Assembly: GCF_023273855.1 (NCBI RefSeq)
Contig: NZ_CP096884.1
Coordinates: forward strand, 1,178,001 to 1,242,000
Origin: Seonamhaeicola sp. ML3
Lineage (GTDB): Bacteria > Bacteroidota > Bacteroidia > Flavobacteriales > Flavobacteriaceae
Direction of reading: 5' to 3'
DNA: 64,000 nt
Shown here: positions 26,181 to 36,064 of the stretch, piece after piece
Layout of the letters: every line of letters starts with the position of its first letter
Position numbering within the stretch: the stretch's first letter is position 1
Position numbers and translations under genes: made by a program
Notes under the pieces: generated by a model
Database searches by the model: none
What the model was told of the DNA's origin: nothing
Seen by the model: the letters and a program-made list of their open reading frames with translations, nothing else

Positions 26181-29100
26181 ATGGTTCAAAACCGCTCTTT
26201 TATTATCTACAACGCTTCTGCCGGGAGCGGAAAAACCTTTACCCTGGTAAAAGAATATCTAAAGATTTTACTGGAGTCTAAACATCCCGAAAAATTCAAA
26301 CATATTCTAGCCATAACCTTCACCAATAAGGCTGTTGCCGAAATGAAAGAACGTATTATTGAAATGCTGAAGTTGTTTTCAGAAGACAACATTTTAAGCA
26401 ACCCAAATAGTATGTTCGAGGCCATATGTAAAGAACTAGAACTAGAACCAAAAACCATTCATAAAAAATCGAAACGTATTCTTGATAGTATTCTATTTAA
26501 CTATGCTGCTTTTGATATTTCTACGATAGATGGCTTTACCCATAAGCTCATAAGAACTTTTGCATACGATCTTAAGCTGCCTTTAAATTTTGAAGTTGAA
26601 TTAGACCAGGATGCCCTTTTAGCAGAAGCTGTTGATAGTCTCATTGCAAAGGCAGGTACTGATGATGCACTTACCAAGGTGTTAGTTGAATTTGCTATAG
26701 AAAAAGCAGATGATGATAAGAGTTGGGATGTCGCCTTAGACCTGAACAATATTTCTAAATTGTTGATCAACGAAAATGATATTCCTTTCACAGACAATTT
26801 AAAAGATAAAACCCTCAGCGATTTTAAAGCACTAAAAACCTATTTAGGCAAACAAATCGTAGCCACGCAAAGTACTATTAAGGAATTAGCTAGTGGCGCA
26901 CTTCAATTAATCGACGAAGCAGGAGTAGCACATAACGATTTTACAAGATCAACCCTCCCTAACCATTTTAAAAAGGCTTTAGAATTAAATTTAGATGGCC
27001 TATATAATAATAAACTCGAAGAGAATATTATACAAAGAAAAGGGCTTTACAAGAAAAATCTAGATATTTCTGTAGCTAACACAATTGAAGCCATTTTACC
27101 AGAAATGGAGATTACTTTTAAAACTTTAAAAGCTCAAGTTTATCATTATAAATTTTTAAAAACCTTTTATAAAAACATAACACCATTATCTGTTCTAAAC
27201 GCTATAAATAATGAGTTGATGTTAGTAAAAGAAGCGCAGAATAAAATGCTCATTTCTGAATTCAACACTATTATAAGCAAAGAGATTAAGGAGCAACCAA
27301 CGCCTTTTATTTACGAGCGCTTGGGTGAAAAATTTAAAAATTATTTCATCGATGAATTTCAAGACACTTCTGTTAAGCAATGGGAAAATTTAATCCCCTT
27401 ACTAAGCAACTCATTATCTGCAGAACAAGGAAGTGCCATGCTAGTTGGCGATGCCAAACAAGCTATTTACAGGTGGCGAGGCGGAAAAGCAGAACAGTTT
27501 ATAGGGCTCTTTAATGAGGACAACCCCTTCTTTATCGAAAAGAGTATTAAGAACCTTCCTGTAAATTACAGAAGTCATAAGGAGATTGTTTTCTTCAATA
27601 ATAATTTTTTTAAGTTTATATCAGATACCCTTTTTACCAATAAGAAATACAAAGATTTATATCGTTTTGGGCAGCAAGAAACCTCTCTCGAGGATACAGG
27701 TTATCTAGAGATCTCATTCTTAGATTTTAATGGTACTACCGAAAGGGATGAACAATTTTGTGAAGCCACTCTCAATACTGTAAATAATTGCTTAAAAATA
27801 GGTTATAGCCTCAAAGATATTTGTGTTCTGGTAAGGAAGAAAAAAGAAGGTGTCGCCATAGCTAATTTCTTGAGCAAACACGAAATCCCCATAATATCCT
27901 CAGAAACATTATTGTTGCAAAATGCTCCAGAAGTTAATTTCATTAGAGATGTTTTACAACTCTTAACTCAACCTGAAAATAAAGAAATTAAGGTGTTTGT
28001 ACTTAATTACTTGGCCAACAGCCTTGAGGTTGAGGACAAACATGCATTTCTTGCTTTACATTTAAACTTACCGCTCTATCAACTATTTAATGCTCTTGAG
28101 CGTTTTGATATATTCATTGAAAAGAATTTGCTTCAGCTTCCGTTATATGATTTAACTGAAAGTATAGTTAGGGACTTCAATCTCTTAAAAACATCTAACG
28201 CTTACATACAATTCTTTTTAGATTTGGTTTTGGATTTTTCACAAAAAAAAGGCTCAGACATTTCAGCATTCCTGGAATATTTCGAAAAGAAAAAAGAATC
28301 TTTCAGCATTGTGTCTCCAAAAGGTCAAGATGCCGTAAGTATTATGACCATACACAAATCCAAAGGCTTAGAATTTCCTGTGGTTGTTTTTCCTTATGCA
28401 GATTTGGATATTTATAGAGAAAAAGAACCAAAAGCTTGGTTTAAATTAAATCCTGAAATTTATCATGGGTTTTCATATGCATTACTAAACTACAACAAAG
28501 ATTTTGAATATTTTGGCAATGAAGGTCGAGACATTTATACCGAACGTAAATCTCAACTAGAATTAGATAACATCAACCTAATGTACGTTGCACTCACTAG
28601 GGCAGCAGAACATCTTTATATTATTTCTGCTAAAGATATATCGTCTAACGGTACTGTTAATGATAAAAAATATTCTGGTCTATTAATAAATTACCTAAAG
28701 CATAAATCTATTTGGAACGAGAACAAAACAACCTACCACTTTGGTTCCAAAACCAGAACTTTTAGCATTGAAAGAGAAACGGATAAAACATTGTTCCAAT
28801 CTGAATTTATATCTACATCTAAGGCAAGCCACAACATCAACATCCTAACAAACTCAGGCCTTCTGTGGAGTACCAATCAAGAAAAAGCCATAGAAAAGGG
28901 TAACCTTATTCATGATATTATGGCTAAAATAAAAACCGAAGAAGATATAGATTTCGCCTTAAGCGAGTTTGTAAATACATCCACAATCAATAACGAACAG
29001 GCCGAAAACTTAAAACAAACCGTTTTAGAAATAGTAGAACATGCTATGTTGTCAAAATACTTCAACGTTAGTGATTACATTTACAATGAACGTGATATTA

Positions 29101-29312
29101 TTACAGAAGAAGGTCTTATTATTCGCCCTGACAGGGTGAACATTAACGATAAAAGAGAAGCAACGATTATAGACTACAAGACAGGAGTAGAACGAGAACA
29201 CCATTACCATCAGCTATCGCAATACAAAGATGTTTTTGAAAAAATGGGGTTTAAAGTAACCCAAGCTATACTTATTTACGTTAATGAAAATGTTCTAATT
29301 AAAGCACTTTAA
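26181..29312 (+). CDS. AddA/RecB-like UvrD-family helicase-nuclease
   Basis: The protein of 1043 residues is a superfamily 1 helicase: Walker A ASAGSGKT (residues 12-19), the Walker B-type FIDEFQDTSVKQW, motif III GDAKQAIYRWRGG, NYRS, and SIMTIHKSKGLEFPVVVFP. The C-terminal 110 residues have a RecB-type nuclease motif (IIRPDRVNI, TIIDYKTG). It should process double-strand DNA ends for recombination together with the AddB-like protein encoded at 30956. The two are separated by an OmpA-family gene, unusual for partner subunits but seen in relatives as far as I recall. Divergent from sodA. Confidence 0.88.
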   Translation: MVQNRSFIIYNASAGSGKTFTLVKEYLKILLESKHPEKFKHILAITFTNKAVAEMKERIIEMLKLFSEDNILSNPNSMFEAICKELELEPKTIHKKSKRILDSILFNYAAFDISTIDGFTHKLIRTFAYDLKLPLNFEVELDQDALLAEAVDSLIAKAGTDDALTKVLVEFAIEKADDDKSWDVALDLNNISKLLINENDIPFTDNLKDKTLSDFKALKTYLGKQIVATQSTIKELASGALQLIDEAGVAHNDFTRSTLPNHFKKALELNLDGLYNNKLEENIIQRKGLYKKNLDISVANTIEAILPEMEITFKTLKAQVYHYKFLKTFYKNITPLSVLNAINNELMLVKEAQNKMLISEFNTIISKEIKEQPTPFIYERLGEKFKNYFIDEFQDTSVKQWENLIPLLSNSLSAEQGSAMLVGDAKQAIYRWRGGKAEQFIGLFNEDNPFFIEKSIKNLPVNYRSHKEIVFFNNNFFKFISDTLFTNKKYKDLYRFGQQETSLEDTGYLEISFLDFNGTTERDEQFCEATLNTVNNCLKIGYSLKDICVLVRKKKEGVAIANFLSKHEIPIISSETLLLQNAPEVNFIRDVLQLLTQPENKEIKVFVLNYLANSLEVEDKHAFLALHLNLPLYQLFNALERFDIFIEKNLLQLPLYDLTESIVRDFNLLKTSNAYIQFFLDLVLDFSQKKGSDISAFLEYFEKKKESFSIVSPKGQDAVSIMTIHKSKGLEFPVVVFPYADLDIYREKEPKAWFKLNPEIYHGFSYALLNYNKDFEYFGNEGRDIYTERKSQLELDNINLMYVALTRAAEHLYIISAKDISSNGTVNDKKYSGLLINYLKHKSIWNENKTTYHFGSKTRTFSIERETDKTLFQSEFISTSKASHNINILTNSGLLWSTNQEKAIEKGNLIHDIMAKIKTEEDIDFALSEFVNTSTINNEQAENLKQTVLEIVEHAMLSKYFNVSDYIYNERDIITEEGLIIRPDRVNINDKREATIIDYKTGVEREHHYHQLSQYKDVFEKMGFKVTQAILIYVNENVLIKAL

Positions 29313-29433
29313 TTAGTGACCTAAATAAATTTAAAGGGTCTATACTATTTGAAAAGACGAAAATATTATAATCATAAATCCTTTCGTGTTATCGATGAAC
29401 AGCACATTTGTAGGTTTTTTTTATATATTTGTC

Positions 29434-29464
29434 TTTGTTAATAACATTTAACAACTTACTTTTG
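29434..29464 (+). promoter_or_regulatory. Strong promoter of the OmpA-family gene
   Basis: TTTG (29434-29437), 19 nt, TACTTTTG (29457-29464) match both boxes of the Bacteroidota consensus. The ATG at 29500 is 35 nt after the -7 box. Independent transcription from the flanking recombination genes is therefore likely. Confidence 0.75.
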
Positions 29465-29499
29465 TTTACAATTAACACTTAAAAATTAAACTTTTGAAT

Positions 29500-30882
29500 A
29501 TGAAAAATCTTAGCAGATTATTGTTAGCATTTGTGTTAGTACTTGGTTACAATTTCGCAGATGCACAAGACAAAAACAACCCATGGCAAATTACCATAGG
29601 TACAAATGCAGTAGATGCATATCCTTCTGGAGACGGAGGCTTATTTAGTGAAACCATTTTTGATGAGTTCGTAAACGTTGAAGACCACTGGAATATTTTA
29701 CCATCGTTATCAACTATTTCCGTATCTAAATACCTAGGTGATGGTTTCTCTTTTGGCGTTGCTGGATCTTTAAACAAAATTGATAAGTGGGGGGATGTTC
29801 CTACTCCAAACGGACCAGATCAAACTAATAATGTAGACGACTTAGCTTATTATGGAATTGATGGTACAATTAAATATAACTTCCTACAAAACACTACTGT
29901 AGACCCTTATTTAGGTGTTGGTGGTGGTTACACTTGGATAGACGATATTGGTGCTGGAACTTTAAACGGTACTTTAGGTTTAAACATTTGGTTTAGCGAA
30001 AACATCGGTTTTACATTACAAACAGCATACAAACACGCTTTCGAAGACTATTTAAATACTCATTTCCAACATTCTGCAGGTATTTCTATCAAATTTGGAG
30101 GTACTGATACAGACGGTGATGGTATCTACGACAAAGACGATGCTTGTCCAGACGTTGCAGGTGTAGAAGCGTTCCAAGGTTGTCCTGATACTGATAGTGA
30201 TGGTATTCAAGATAGCGAAGATGATTGTCCTAACGAAGCTGGTTCTGCCGAATTAAACGGATGTCCTGATTCTGACGGTGACGGTGTTGCTGATAAAGAT
30301 GACAAATGTCCTACTGTTGCTGGATTAAAAGCTTTAGCTGGTTGTCCTGACGCAGACGGCGATGGTGTTACCGATGGTGATGATAAATGTCCAGATACTG
30401 CTGGTCCTGCTGCTAACAACGGATGCCCTTGGCCAGATACTGATGGTGACGGTGTGTTAGATAAAGATGATAAGTGTCCAGATGTAAAAGGAACAGTTGC
30501 AAATAGCGGTTGTCCTGAAGTTACTGAAGAAGTTCAAAAAACTTTAAATGAGTACGCTAAAACTATCAACTTCGATACTGGTAAATCTTCTATCAAATCT
30601 AAATCTGAAGAAGTACTTAAAGATATCGTTGAAATCTTAAACGAGTATCCTACATCTAAGTTTACAGTTGAAGGTCATACTGATAGTGTAGGTAGTGAAA
30701 AACTTAACCAAAAACTTTCTGAGTCTAGAGCTAATGCTGTTAAAGATTACTTAACATCTCACGGTGTTGATGCAACTAGACTATCTTCTAAAGGTTATGG
30801 TGAGTCAACTCCAGTAGCTTCTAATAAAACAAGAGCTGGAAGAGCACAAAACAGAAGAGTAGAAATTAACTTAGCAAAATAA
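29500..30882 (+). CDS. OmpA-family outer-membrane protein with thrombospondin type 3 repeats
   Basis: Starting at the ATG at 29500 (an in-frame TTG at 29494 is rejected) gives a signal peptide ending FADAQ. Residues 25-205 form a small beta-barrel; residues 206-335 hold about five calcium-binding thrombospondin type 3 repeats (DxDxDGxxDxxDxCP pattern); residues 350-460 are an OmpA domain with [20 protein letters not shown] and GYGESTPV, which binds peptidoglycan. It links outer membrane and wall. The codon use and strong promoter suggest high expression. Confidence 0.93.
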   Translation: MKNLSRLLLAFVLVLGYNFADAQDKNNPWQITIGTNAVDAYPSGDGGLFSETIFDEFVNVEDHWNILPSLSTISVSKYLGDGFSFGVAGSLNKIDKWGDVPTPNGPDQTNNVDDLAYYGIDGTIKYNFLQNTTVDPYLGVGGGYTWIDDIGAGTLNGTLGLNIWFSENIGFTLQTAYKHAFEDYLNTHFQHSAGISIKFGGTDTDGDGIYDKDDACPDVAGVEAFQGCPDTDSDGIQDSEDDCPNEAGSAELNGCPDSDGDGVADKDDKCPTVAGLKALAGCPDADGDGVTDGDDKCPDTAGPAANNGCPWPDTDGDGVLDKDDKCPDVKGTVANSGCPEVTEEVQKTLNEYAKTINFDTGKSSIKSKSEEVLKDIVEILNEYPTSKFTVEGHTDSVGSEKLNQKLSESRANAVKDYLTSHGVDATRLSSKGYGESTPVASNKTRAGRAQNRRVEINLAK

Positions 30883-30910
30883 GAAGGTAAGTTAACAGTC
30901 TTAATAATGT

Positions 30911-30948
30911 AAAAAAACGCTTCGGGAATCCCGAAGCGTTTTTTATTT
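30911..30948 (+). terminator. Intrinsic terminator of the OmpA-family gene
   Basis: A long stem AAAACGCTTCGGG / CCCGAAGCGTTTT with a 3-nt loop and T-rich tail lies 28 nt after the stop. It ends just before the AddB-like start at 30956. Confidence 0.85.
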
Positions 30949-30955
30949 TTATAGA

Positions 30956-33706
30956 ATGACGACATTCATTTTTGATGTTCTAAAAGACCTCCAAAAACAG
31001 GGTATAGATTTCACCGAGGTTACATTTATACTGCCCAGTAAAAGAGCCGGTGTTTTTTTAAAGCACGAACTATCTAAAATAACTCACGAGCCTATATTTG
31101 CACCCGCTGTAATTAGTATAGAAGAGTTTGTTGAAGACCTGTCTGAATTGCGACATATTGGCAATACAGAACTGCTGTTTGAGTTTTACAGTACTTACCT
31201 GTATATCACCGCTAAAAAAGATAGAGATACCTTTGAATCTTTCTCTAAATGGGGGCAAATACTATTACAGGATTTTAATGAAATAGACCGATATCTTATT
31301 CCCCAAAAACAAATTTTTGAATATTTGGGGGCTATTAAAGCCATTGAAAATCACCATTGGTCACTGGAACAGAACCAAACCGATTTTATCAAGAAATACT
31401 TATCCTTTTGGAACAAATTACCGCTTTACTATAATCGTTTTACAGAAAACTTAATCAATAAAAACTTAGGATATCAAGGCTTAATATATAGAGAGGCAGT
31501 AGAAAATATAGAATCCTATATTCAAAATACAACATGTAAACATCATGTTTTCTTAGGTTTTAACGCCCTAAATACTGCAGAAGAAACGCTAATACAAGAA
31601 TTACTGCAAAACGACTTGGCTAAAATTTACTGGGACATAGACAAATGCTTTTTAGACCATCCCAAACACGATGCGGCGCTGTTTACAAGACAGCATAAAT
31701 CAAACTGGTCTTACTTTCATAAGCACCCTTTTAATTGGATTACAAACAATTATACCAAAAATAAAGACATTTCGGTTTTTGGTATTCCGAAACAAATCGG
31801 GCAAGCAAAACATATTGGCTCTTTATTAAAAACGCTAGAGCGAGATAACCCTACTTTAGAAAAAACTGCTGTTGTTTTAGGAGATGAAAACCTACTCCTT
31901 CCTACTTTAAACTCTCTTCCGGAGAGTATAAAAAACCTAAATATTACCATGGGATTTCCTTTGAAATCCATTCCGTTAAGTTCGTTATTCGAAAGCCTTT
32001 TTCAGTTGCATAAAACTGCCACAGCTTCATTTTATTACAAAGATGTGGTTAAAATCATTTCCCATCAATTCGTGGTGCCACTTTTAAATGGTAGTGATAC
32101 TAAAATCATCGAATCTATTCAAACCAACAATCTAACCTACTTAAGTGTAAAACGTTTGCAAAATATAGCTCCGGATTGTTCTAATCTTATAGAGCTATTA
32201 TTTTTAGGTTGGGAAAACGTAAATCAAGCCATCGAAAATTGCTTTCAACTAATTCATACCATAAAAGTGTTTTTAGATGAGGATAAATCCAATAACTTAC
32301 TATCCCTGGAATATCTTTTTAGATTCAACACACTATTTAATGAACTGGTTCGCTTAAATTCAGAATACCATCATATTAATGATATTAGCACTCTTTTTGG
32401 GGTTTATAAAGAACTACTGGCTTCAGAAACCCTAGACTTTCAAGGAGAACCCCTAAAAGGCCTTCAAATAATGGGTATGCTCGAATCACGTGTTTTAGAT
32501 TTCGAAACCATAATCATTTCGGGAGTAAACGAAGGTATTTTACCCTCAGGAAAGAGTCATAATTCTTTTATTCCTTTTGATGTAAAATTAGAAAATAACC
32601 TGCCCACCTATAAAGAAAAAGACGCCGTATACACCTATCATTTTTACAGACTGCTCCAACGTGCAAAAAAGGTATTCATTCTTTACAATACAGAGGCAGA
32701 TGCTTTGACTGGCGGCGAAAAAAGTAGATTTATAACGCAGTTGGAACTGGAAGGTATACACCACATAAAACACCAAATTGTTGCACCTAAAGTTCCTGTA
32801 ATACCAAAAGAACTTAATGTTGTAAAAAAAACCACTAAAGTTACAGAAGCTATAAAAACTCTGGCAAGAAAAGGGTTTTCGCCTTCATCACTTACCAATT
32901 ACATTAGAAACCCCATAGATTTCTATTATCAAAAAATATTGGGCATAAAGGCGTTTAACGAAGTAGAAGAAACCGTGGCTGCAAATACCTTAGGTACTGT
33001 TGTTCATAATACCCTCGAAGATTTTTACAAGCCTCTGGTAGGCACTTACCTTTCTGTAGACAACATAAAAGAACTTAAAAAGGAGATTCCCAAAAGAGTG
33101 ATACAACACTTTAAAGAAATTTATAAAGAGGGCGACATCAAAACAGGGAAAAACCTGATTATATTCGAAATTGCCAAACGGTATATCTCTAATTTTTTAG
33201 ACCTAGAAATAAAAGATTTAGAAGCAGGAAATAGGATTAAAATCTTGGCTATAGAAGCTAAAAACGAGATTTATTTGGACATACCCGAACTTGATTTTCC
33301 TGTGAAAATTACTGGAATGGTCGATAGAGTAGACGACTACAATGGCATAACCCGAATTATTGATTACAAAACCGGTAAAGTAGAACAGAGTGATGTTGAA
33401 GTTGTAAATTGGGAGGATATTTCTACAGACTATAAAAAATACAGCAAAAGTTTCCAAGTGCTTTGTTACGCTTTAATGATGAGCCAATCCAATACCCTTA
33501 AAATGCCTGTAGAAGCTGGAATTATCTCGTTCAAAAACCTTAGTAAAGGGTTTTTGAAGTTTGCAAAGAAAGAAAAAGCAGGTGCTTGGGGTAAAAAAGA
33601 CAGTATTATCACTGAAGAGACAATCGGTAATTTTAGTACCGAGTTAAAAACATTGATTTTAGAAATTTGTAATCCCAACATACCTTTTACCGAGAAAGAA
33701 ATATGA
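30956..33706 (+). CDS. AddB-like PD-(D/E)XK nuclease-family protein
   Basis: The 916-residue protein has an inactive-helicase-like N-terminal region (ILPSKRAGVFLKHEL near residue 25 in place of a Walker A) and a C-terminal RecB-type nuclease domain: FPVKITGMVDRVDDYNG and RIIDYKTGKVEQ near residues 785-810. This is the layout of AddB, the partner of the AddA-like protein encoded at 26181. The iron-sulfur cysteines of Bacillus AddB are not evident: only one cysteine (EICNPN) is seen near the C-terminus. The last codons overlap the start of the hydrolase gene by 4 nt. Confidence 0.85.
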   Translation: MTTFIFDVLKDLQKQGIDFTEVTFILPSKRAGVFLKHELSKITHEPIFAPAVISIEEFVEDLSELRHIGNTELLFEFYSTYLYITAKKDRDTFESFSKWGQILLQDFNEIDRYLIPQKQIFEYLGAIKAIENHHWSLEQNQTDFIKKYLSFWNKLPLYYNRFTENLINKNLGYQGLIYREAVENIESYIQNTTCKHHVFLGFNALNTAEETLIQELLQNDLAKIYWDIDKCFLDHPKHDAALFTRQHKSNWSYFHKHPFNWITNNYTKNKDISVFGIPKQIGQAKHIGSLLKTLERDNPTLEKTAVVLGDENLLLPTLNSLPESIKNLNITMGFPLKSIPLSSLFESLFQLHKTATASFYYKDVVKIISHQFVVPLLNGSDTKIIESIQTNNLTYLSVKRLQNIAPDCSNLIELLFLGWENVNQAIENCFQLIHTIKVFLDEDKSNNLLSLEYLFRFNTLFNELVRLNSEYHHINDISTLFGVYKELLASETLDFQGEPLKGLQIMGMLESRVLDFETIIISGVNEGILPSGKSHNSFIPFDVKLENNLPTYKEKDAVYTYHFYRLLQRAKKVFILYNTEADALTGGEKSRFITQLELEGIHHIKHQIVAPKVPVIPKELNVVKKTTKVTEAIKTLARKGFSPSSLTNYIRNPIDFYYQKILGIKAFNEVEETVAANTLGTVVHNTLEDFYKPLVGTYLSVDNIKELKKEIPKRVIQHFKEIYKEGDIKTGKNLIIFEIAKRYISNFLDLEIKDLEAGNRIKILAIEAKNEIYLDIPELDFPVKITGMVDRVDDYNGITRIIDYKTGKVEQSDVEVVNWEDISTDYKKYSKSFQVLCYALMMSQSNTLKMPVEAGIISFKNLSKGFLKFAKKEKAGAWGKKDSIITEETIGNFSTELKTLILEICNPNIPFTEKEI

Positions 33707-34557
33707 GTACACAAAAAGACATTTTCACCATTGAAGGCAAACATGGCAAACCCATTTTAATTGATGTAACAACAAGTAAAATTAGTACAAATACGCCCAT
33801 TATTATTTTTTGCCATGGGTATAAAGGTTTTAAGGATTGGGGAGCATGGAACCTTATGGCAGATGCACTTGCACTTGCCGGGTTTTGCTTTATAAAATTT
33901 AACTTCTCCCACAATGGCGGTACTTTAGAGCAGCCCATAGACTTTCCAGATTTAGAGGCTTTTGGACAAAATAATTACACTAAAGAGTTAGCCGATTTAA
34001 AAGCTGTAATGGATTGGTGTTTTGAAAACGAGACCATCAAAACGCTAGGCAACATAAATAACCTAACGCTAATAGGACATAGCCGAGGGGGCGGAATTGT
34101 TTCCATCACCGCTAGTGAAGACCCAAGAGTTAAACAAGTGATTAGTTTGGCAGGAGTATCAGATTTCTTAAAACGGTCTGTTATAACTTCTGAAACCGAA
34201 ACCTGGAAAAATACAGGTGTGAAATACGTTACCAATGGCCGCACCAAACAACAAATGCCCCATTACTATCAGTTTTACCTAGACACTATAAAAAACCGAG
34301 ACCGCTTAAGCATACAAAATGCTGTTTCTAATTTAAACATCCCCCACCTTATAGTTCATGGCGATGTTGATACGAGTGTTTTTATTAAAGAGGCCGAAAA
34401 CCTTCATCGCTGGAACCCAAAAAGTAAATTGTTGATTATTAACAATGCCGACCATGTGTTTCAAGCATGCCACCCCTGGCATAAAGAAACGCTTCCTCTA
34501 CCTTTAAAAGAAACTGTAAACCAAGTGATTGATTTTATAAATGAATTTAAAACATAA
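33703..34557 (+). CDS. Alpha/beta hydrolase
   Basis: The 284-residue protein has FCHGYKGFKDWGAW (oxyanion region), LIGHSRGGGIVSI with the nucleophile serine in G-H-S-R-G, HGDVDTSV with the acid Asp, and NADHVFQACHPW with the catalytic His. No signal peptide, so probably cytoplasmic. The substrate is unknown. ATGA overlap with the AddB-like gene suggests translational coupling. Confidence 0.88.
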   Translation: MSTQKDIFTIEGKHGKPILIDVTTSKISTNTPIIIFCHGYKGFKDWGAWNLMADALALAGFCFIKFNFSHNGGTLEQPIDFPDLEAFGQNNYTKELADLKAVMDWCFENETIKTLGNINNLTLIGHSRGGGIVSITASEDPRVKQVISLAGVSDFLKRSVITSETETWKNTGVKYVTNGRTKQQMPHYYQFYLDTIKNRDRLSIQNAVSNLNIPHLIVHGDVDTSVFIKEAENLHRWNPKSKLLIINNADHVFQACHPWHKETLPLPLKETVNQVIDFINEFKT

Positions 34558-34583
34558 AAAAGGCTTCCTGAATTAGAAAGCCT
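34556..34583 (-). terminator. Terminator after tRNA-Ala
   Basis: On the minus strand AAGGCTT / AAGCCTT with a short loop is followed by six T residues, ten nucleotides after the tRNA 3 prime end. It overlaps the end of the convergent hydrolase gene. Confidence 0.6.
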
Positions 34584-34593
34584 TAATGTTTTG

Positions 34594-34667
34594 TGGAGAA
34601 GAGCGGACTCGAACCGCCGACCTCTTGACTGCCAGTCAAGCGCTCTAGCCAGCTGAGCTACATCCCC
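34594..34667 (-). tRNA. tRNA-Ala (anticodon GGC)
   Basis: The 74-nt minus-strand sequence folds as a cloverleaf: acceptor GGGGATG / CTTCTCC, D arm GCTC / GAGC, anticodon stem CTTGA / TCAAG with loop CTGGCAG (anticodon GGC), T arm GGCGG / CCGCT with loop TTCGAGT, discriminator A. The acceptor has the G3-U70 pair that marks alanine tRNAs. One U6-U67 mismatch is present. CCA is not encoded. Confidence 0.92.
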
Positions 34668-34739
34668 GTAGCTGTAATTATAGTACTTACAAGCCTTTTG
34701 ATACTTTTAAGCAAAAGCGCATTTGCCTGTAAAACTTGG

Positions 34740-34747
34740 CAAATATA
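34740..34747 (-). promoter_or_regulatory. Candidate -7 box for tRNA-Ala
   Basis: On the minus strand TATATTTG matches TAnnTTTG and lies 72 nt before the tRNA. No TTTG at the usual distance is seen. The rest of 34668-34887 shows nothing else I can name. Confidence 0.4.
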
Positions 34748-34953
34748 TACATTTAAGGGCAAAAACCCACCACGAAAACTCAGCATCGTTTTAATTTTTA
34801 CTTCAAAGTCACTTCAAAATAATTATGACAATAGAATTGTAGGACTTATCTTTAAAACTTGCAAATGAATGCGCCTTAATAAATACAGTGGATATAAACA
34901 CAATTGTTCTTATACAACTGTTATGTTCTAGCTGCAATACCCTAAATTCACGA

Positions 34954-35322
34954 ATGACAATAATATACATACTACTTTTCGGAATAATTAACCTATTGAT
35001 ATTTTCTCAACTGACTAAGAAAATTGAGATTCCAACGAAATATAAAATCGTATTAATTTCCATTGCTATCATGCTAGGATTAATTCATATTTTTGAACCT
35101 TTTACCAATACACTTCCGAATGATATATTTCTCATTCTACTTGGATCTAGTTTAGCAAATATTGCAGTATATTTTGCTAGTAGAATTGAGATTTGGTTTG
35201 CTATCCAGACAACAAACAAAAAAAGAGATGAACAAATTTTTAAAATGTTTGACTTTTTGACTCTTTATCTAGTCTATATTATGAGTTTTGTCGTTCAAAT
35301 TGGGACAATCATAAATAATTAA
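34954..35322 (+). CDS. Small integral membrane protein, unknown function
   Basis: From the ATG at 34954 the product is 122 residues with four hydrophobic segments (IIYILLFGIINLLIF, IVLISIAIMLGLIHIF, DIFLILLGSSLANIAVYF, LTLYLVYIMSFVVQIG). The frame is open upstream to a GTG at 34888, but that adds a polar-free 22-residue stretch without a good start context. No family is recognised. It sits in a short accessory patch beside a broken lipoprotein and a cassette-like intergenic element. Confidence 0.55.
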   Translation: MTIIYILLFGIINLLIFSQLTKKIEIPTKYKIVLISIAIMLGLIHIFEPFTNTLPNDIFLILLGSSLANIAVYFASRIEIWFAIQTTNKKRDEQIFKMFDFLTLYLVYIMSFVVQIGTIINN

Positions 35323-35333
35323 AAATGCCAATA

Positions 35334-35472
35334 TACAACGACGGTTATAATTCATTACTGCTGAATTCCTAATCGGAATTCATTGCAATTTCCTATCTTT
35401 CGGTTAGGGAGGGAAATCAACTATGTTTTTCTACAACAAACCATATACCAACCGTTCTAACACATTAGGCAA
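35334..35472. repeat. Cassette-like intergenic element
   Basis: The segment starts ACAACGACGGTTATAATTC and ends with CCAACCGTTCTAACAC and ATTAGGCAAATG. ACGGTT near the start and AACCGT near the end are inverted, and an inner inverted pair GAATTCCTAATCGGAATTC is present. In my experience modules of this form flank small orphan genes in Bacteroidota accessory regions. No integrase gene is nearby. Confidence 0.4.
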
Positions 35473-35892
35473 ATGAAATATAAATTAGTTTATAAAATTT
35501 TAGTTCTGTTACTAATTTGCTTAACATCTTGTGACCGTCCCAATTGTAAAAATAAAAATCCAATATTAGAAACTAATGCGCCGAATTCAAAAAAATATAA
35601 AGATGAATTAGTTAATCAACTTAACAAAGTTGACCAATCTAAACTTACTTATTGGCTTCAAAAGTATGATGTATAAAATGGAAAAGAAACCTTATACTTT
35701 AATATACAAGGAGATGGATTGTGCGCAATTCTACATTTAACAATTCAAGATTGGAACAAACTAGAAGACGTTAGAAAAAGAAAAGGTATTGGCCGCAGAG
35801 GTGCAGAATTTACAAACTTAAAATTTCAGATTCATCAAGACACTTTATCTACAGAATTTATATATGTAACATACGATAGATTAATAGATTAA
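35473..35892 (+). pseudogene. Small lipoprotein gene broken by an in-frame TAA
   Basis: The first 67 codons encode a lipoprotein (signal LLLICLTSC, lipid cysteine at residue 20) ending at a TAA (35674-35676). The same frame then stays open for 71 more codons: NGKETLYFNIQGDGLCAILH, LTIQDWNKLEDVRKRKG, ending FIYVTYDRLID before the TAA at 35890. The junction reads KYDV-stop-NGKETLYF, as if one sense codon had become TAA. The downstream half has no start of its own. Function of the family is unknown to me. A recent nonsense mutation or a sequencing error are both possible. Confidence 0.7.
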
Positions 35893-35939
35893 AAACTTAA
35901 TATACATAACCGCAATTTACTCACTATTTACTATTTTCA

Positions 35940-36040
35940 ACTTTAGTGTTCGTCAGTCACTTCGCTCTGGTCGGCGGATTTGACTAGCCCTCTACAGCAC
36001 TAAGGATAAACTGAATCCGCTCGGGATAACTAAGGTTTGT
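35940..36040. repeat. Remnant of dispersed intergenic repeat
   Basis: Contains GTCAGTCACTTCGCTCTGGTCGG and, read in reverse, GTTATCCCGAGCGGATTCAG, related to the TCCTGAGCG-type repeats elsewhere in the window. No gene is seen. Confidence 0.4.
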
Positions 36041-36064
36041 AAGAGAGGATATAAAACTAATAAA

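Noticed and set aside
29494..29499. TTG start for the OmpA-family gene
   Set aside because: The ATG two codons later gives the standard signal peptide and a better distance from the promoter.
30106..30500. Internal DNA repetition in the OmpA-family gene
   Set aside because: It is explained by the protein-level thrombospondin type 3 repeats, not by a mobile or regulatory repeat.
35334..35472. Integron attC site
   Set aside because: The outer boxes do not match RYYYAAC / GTTRRRY well and no integrase is present; kept only as a cassette-like element.
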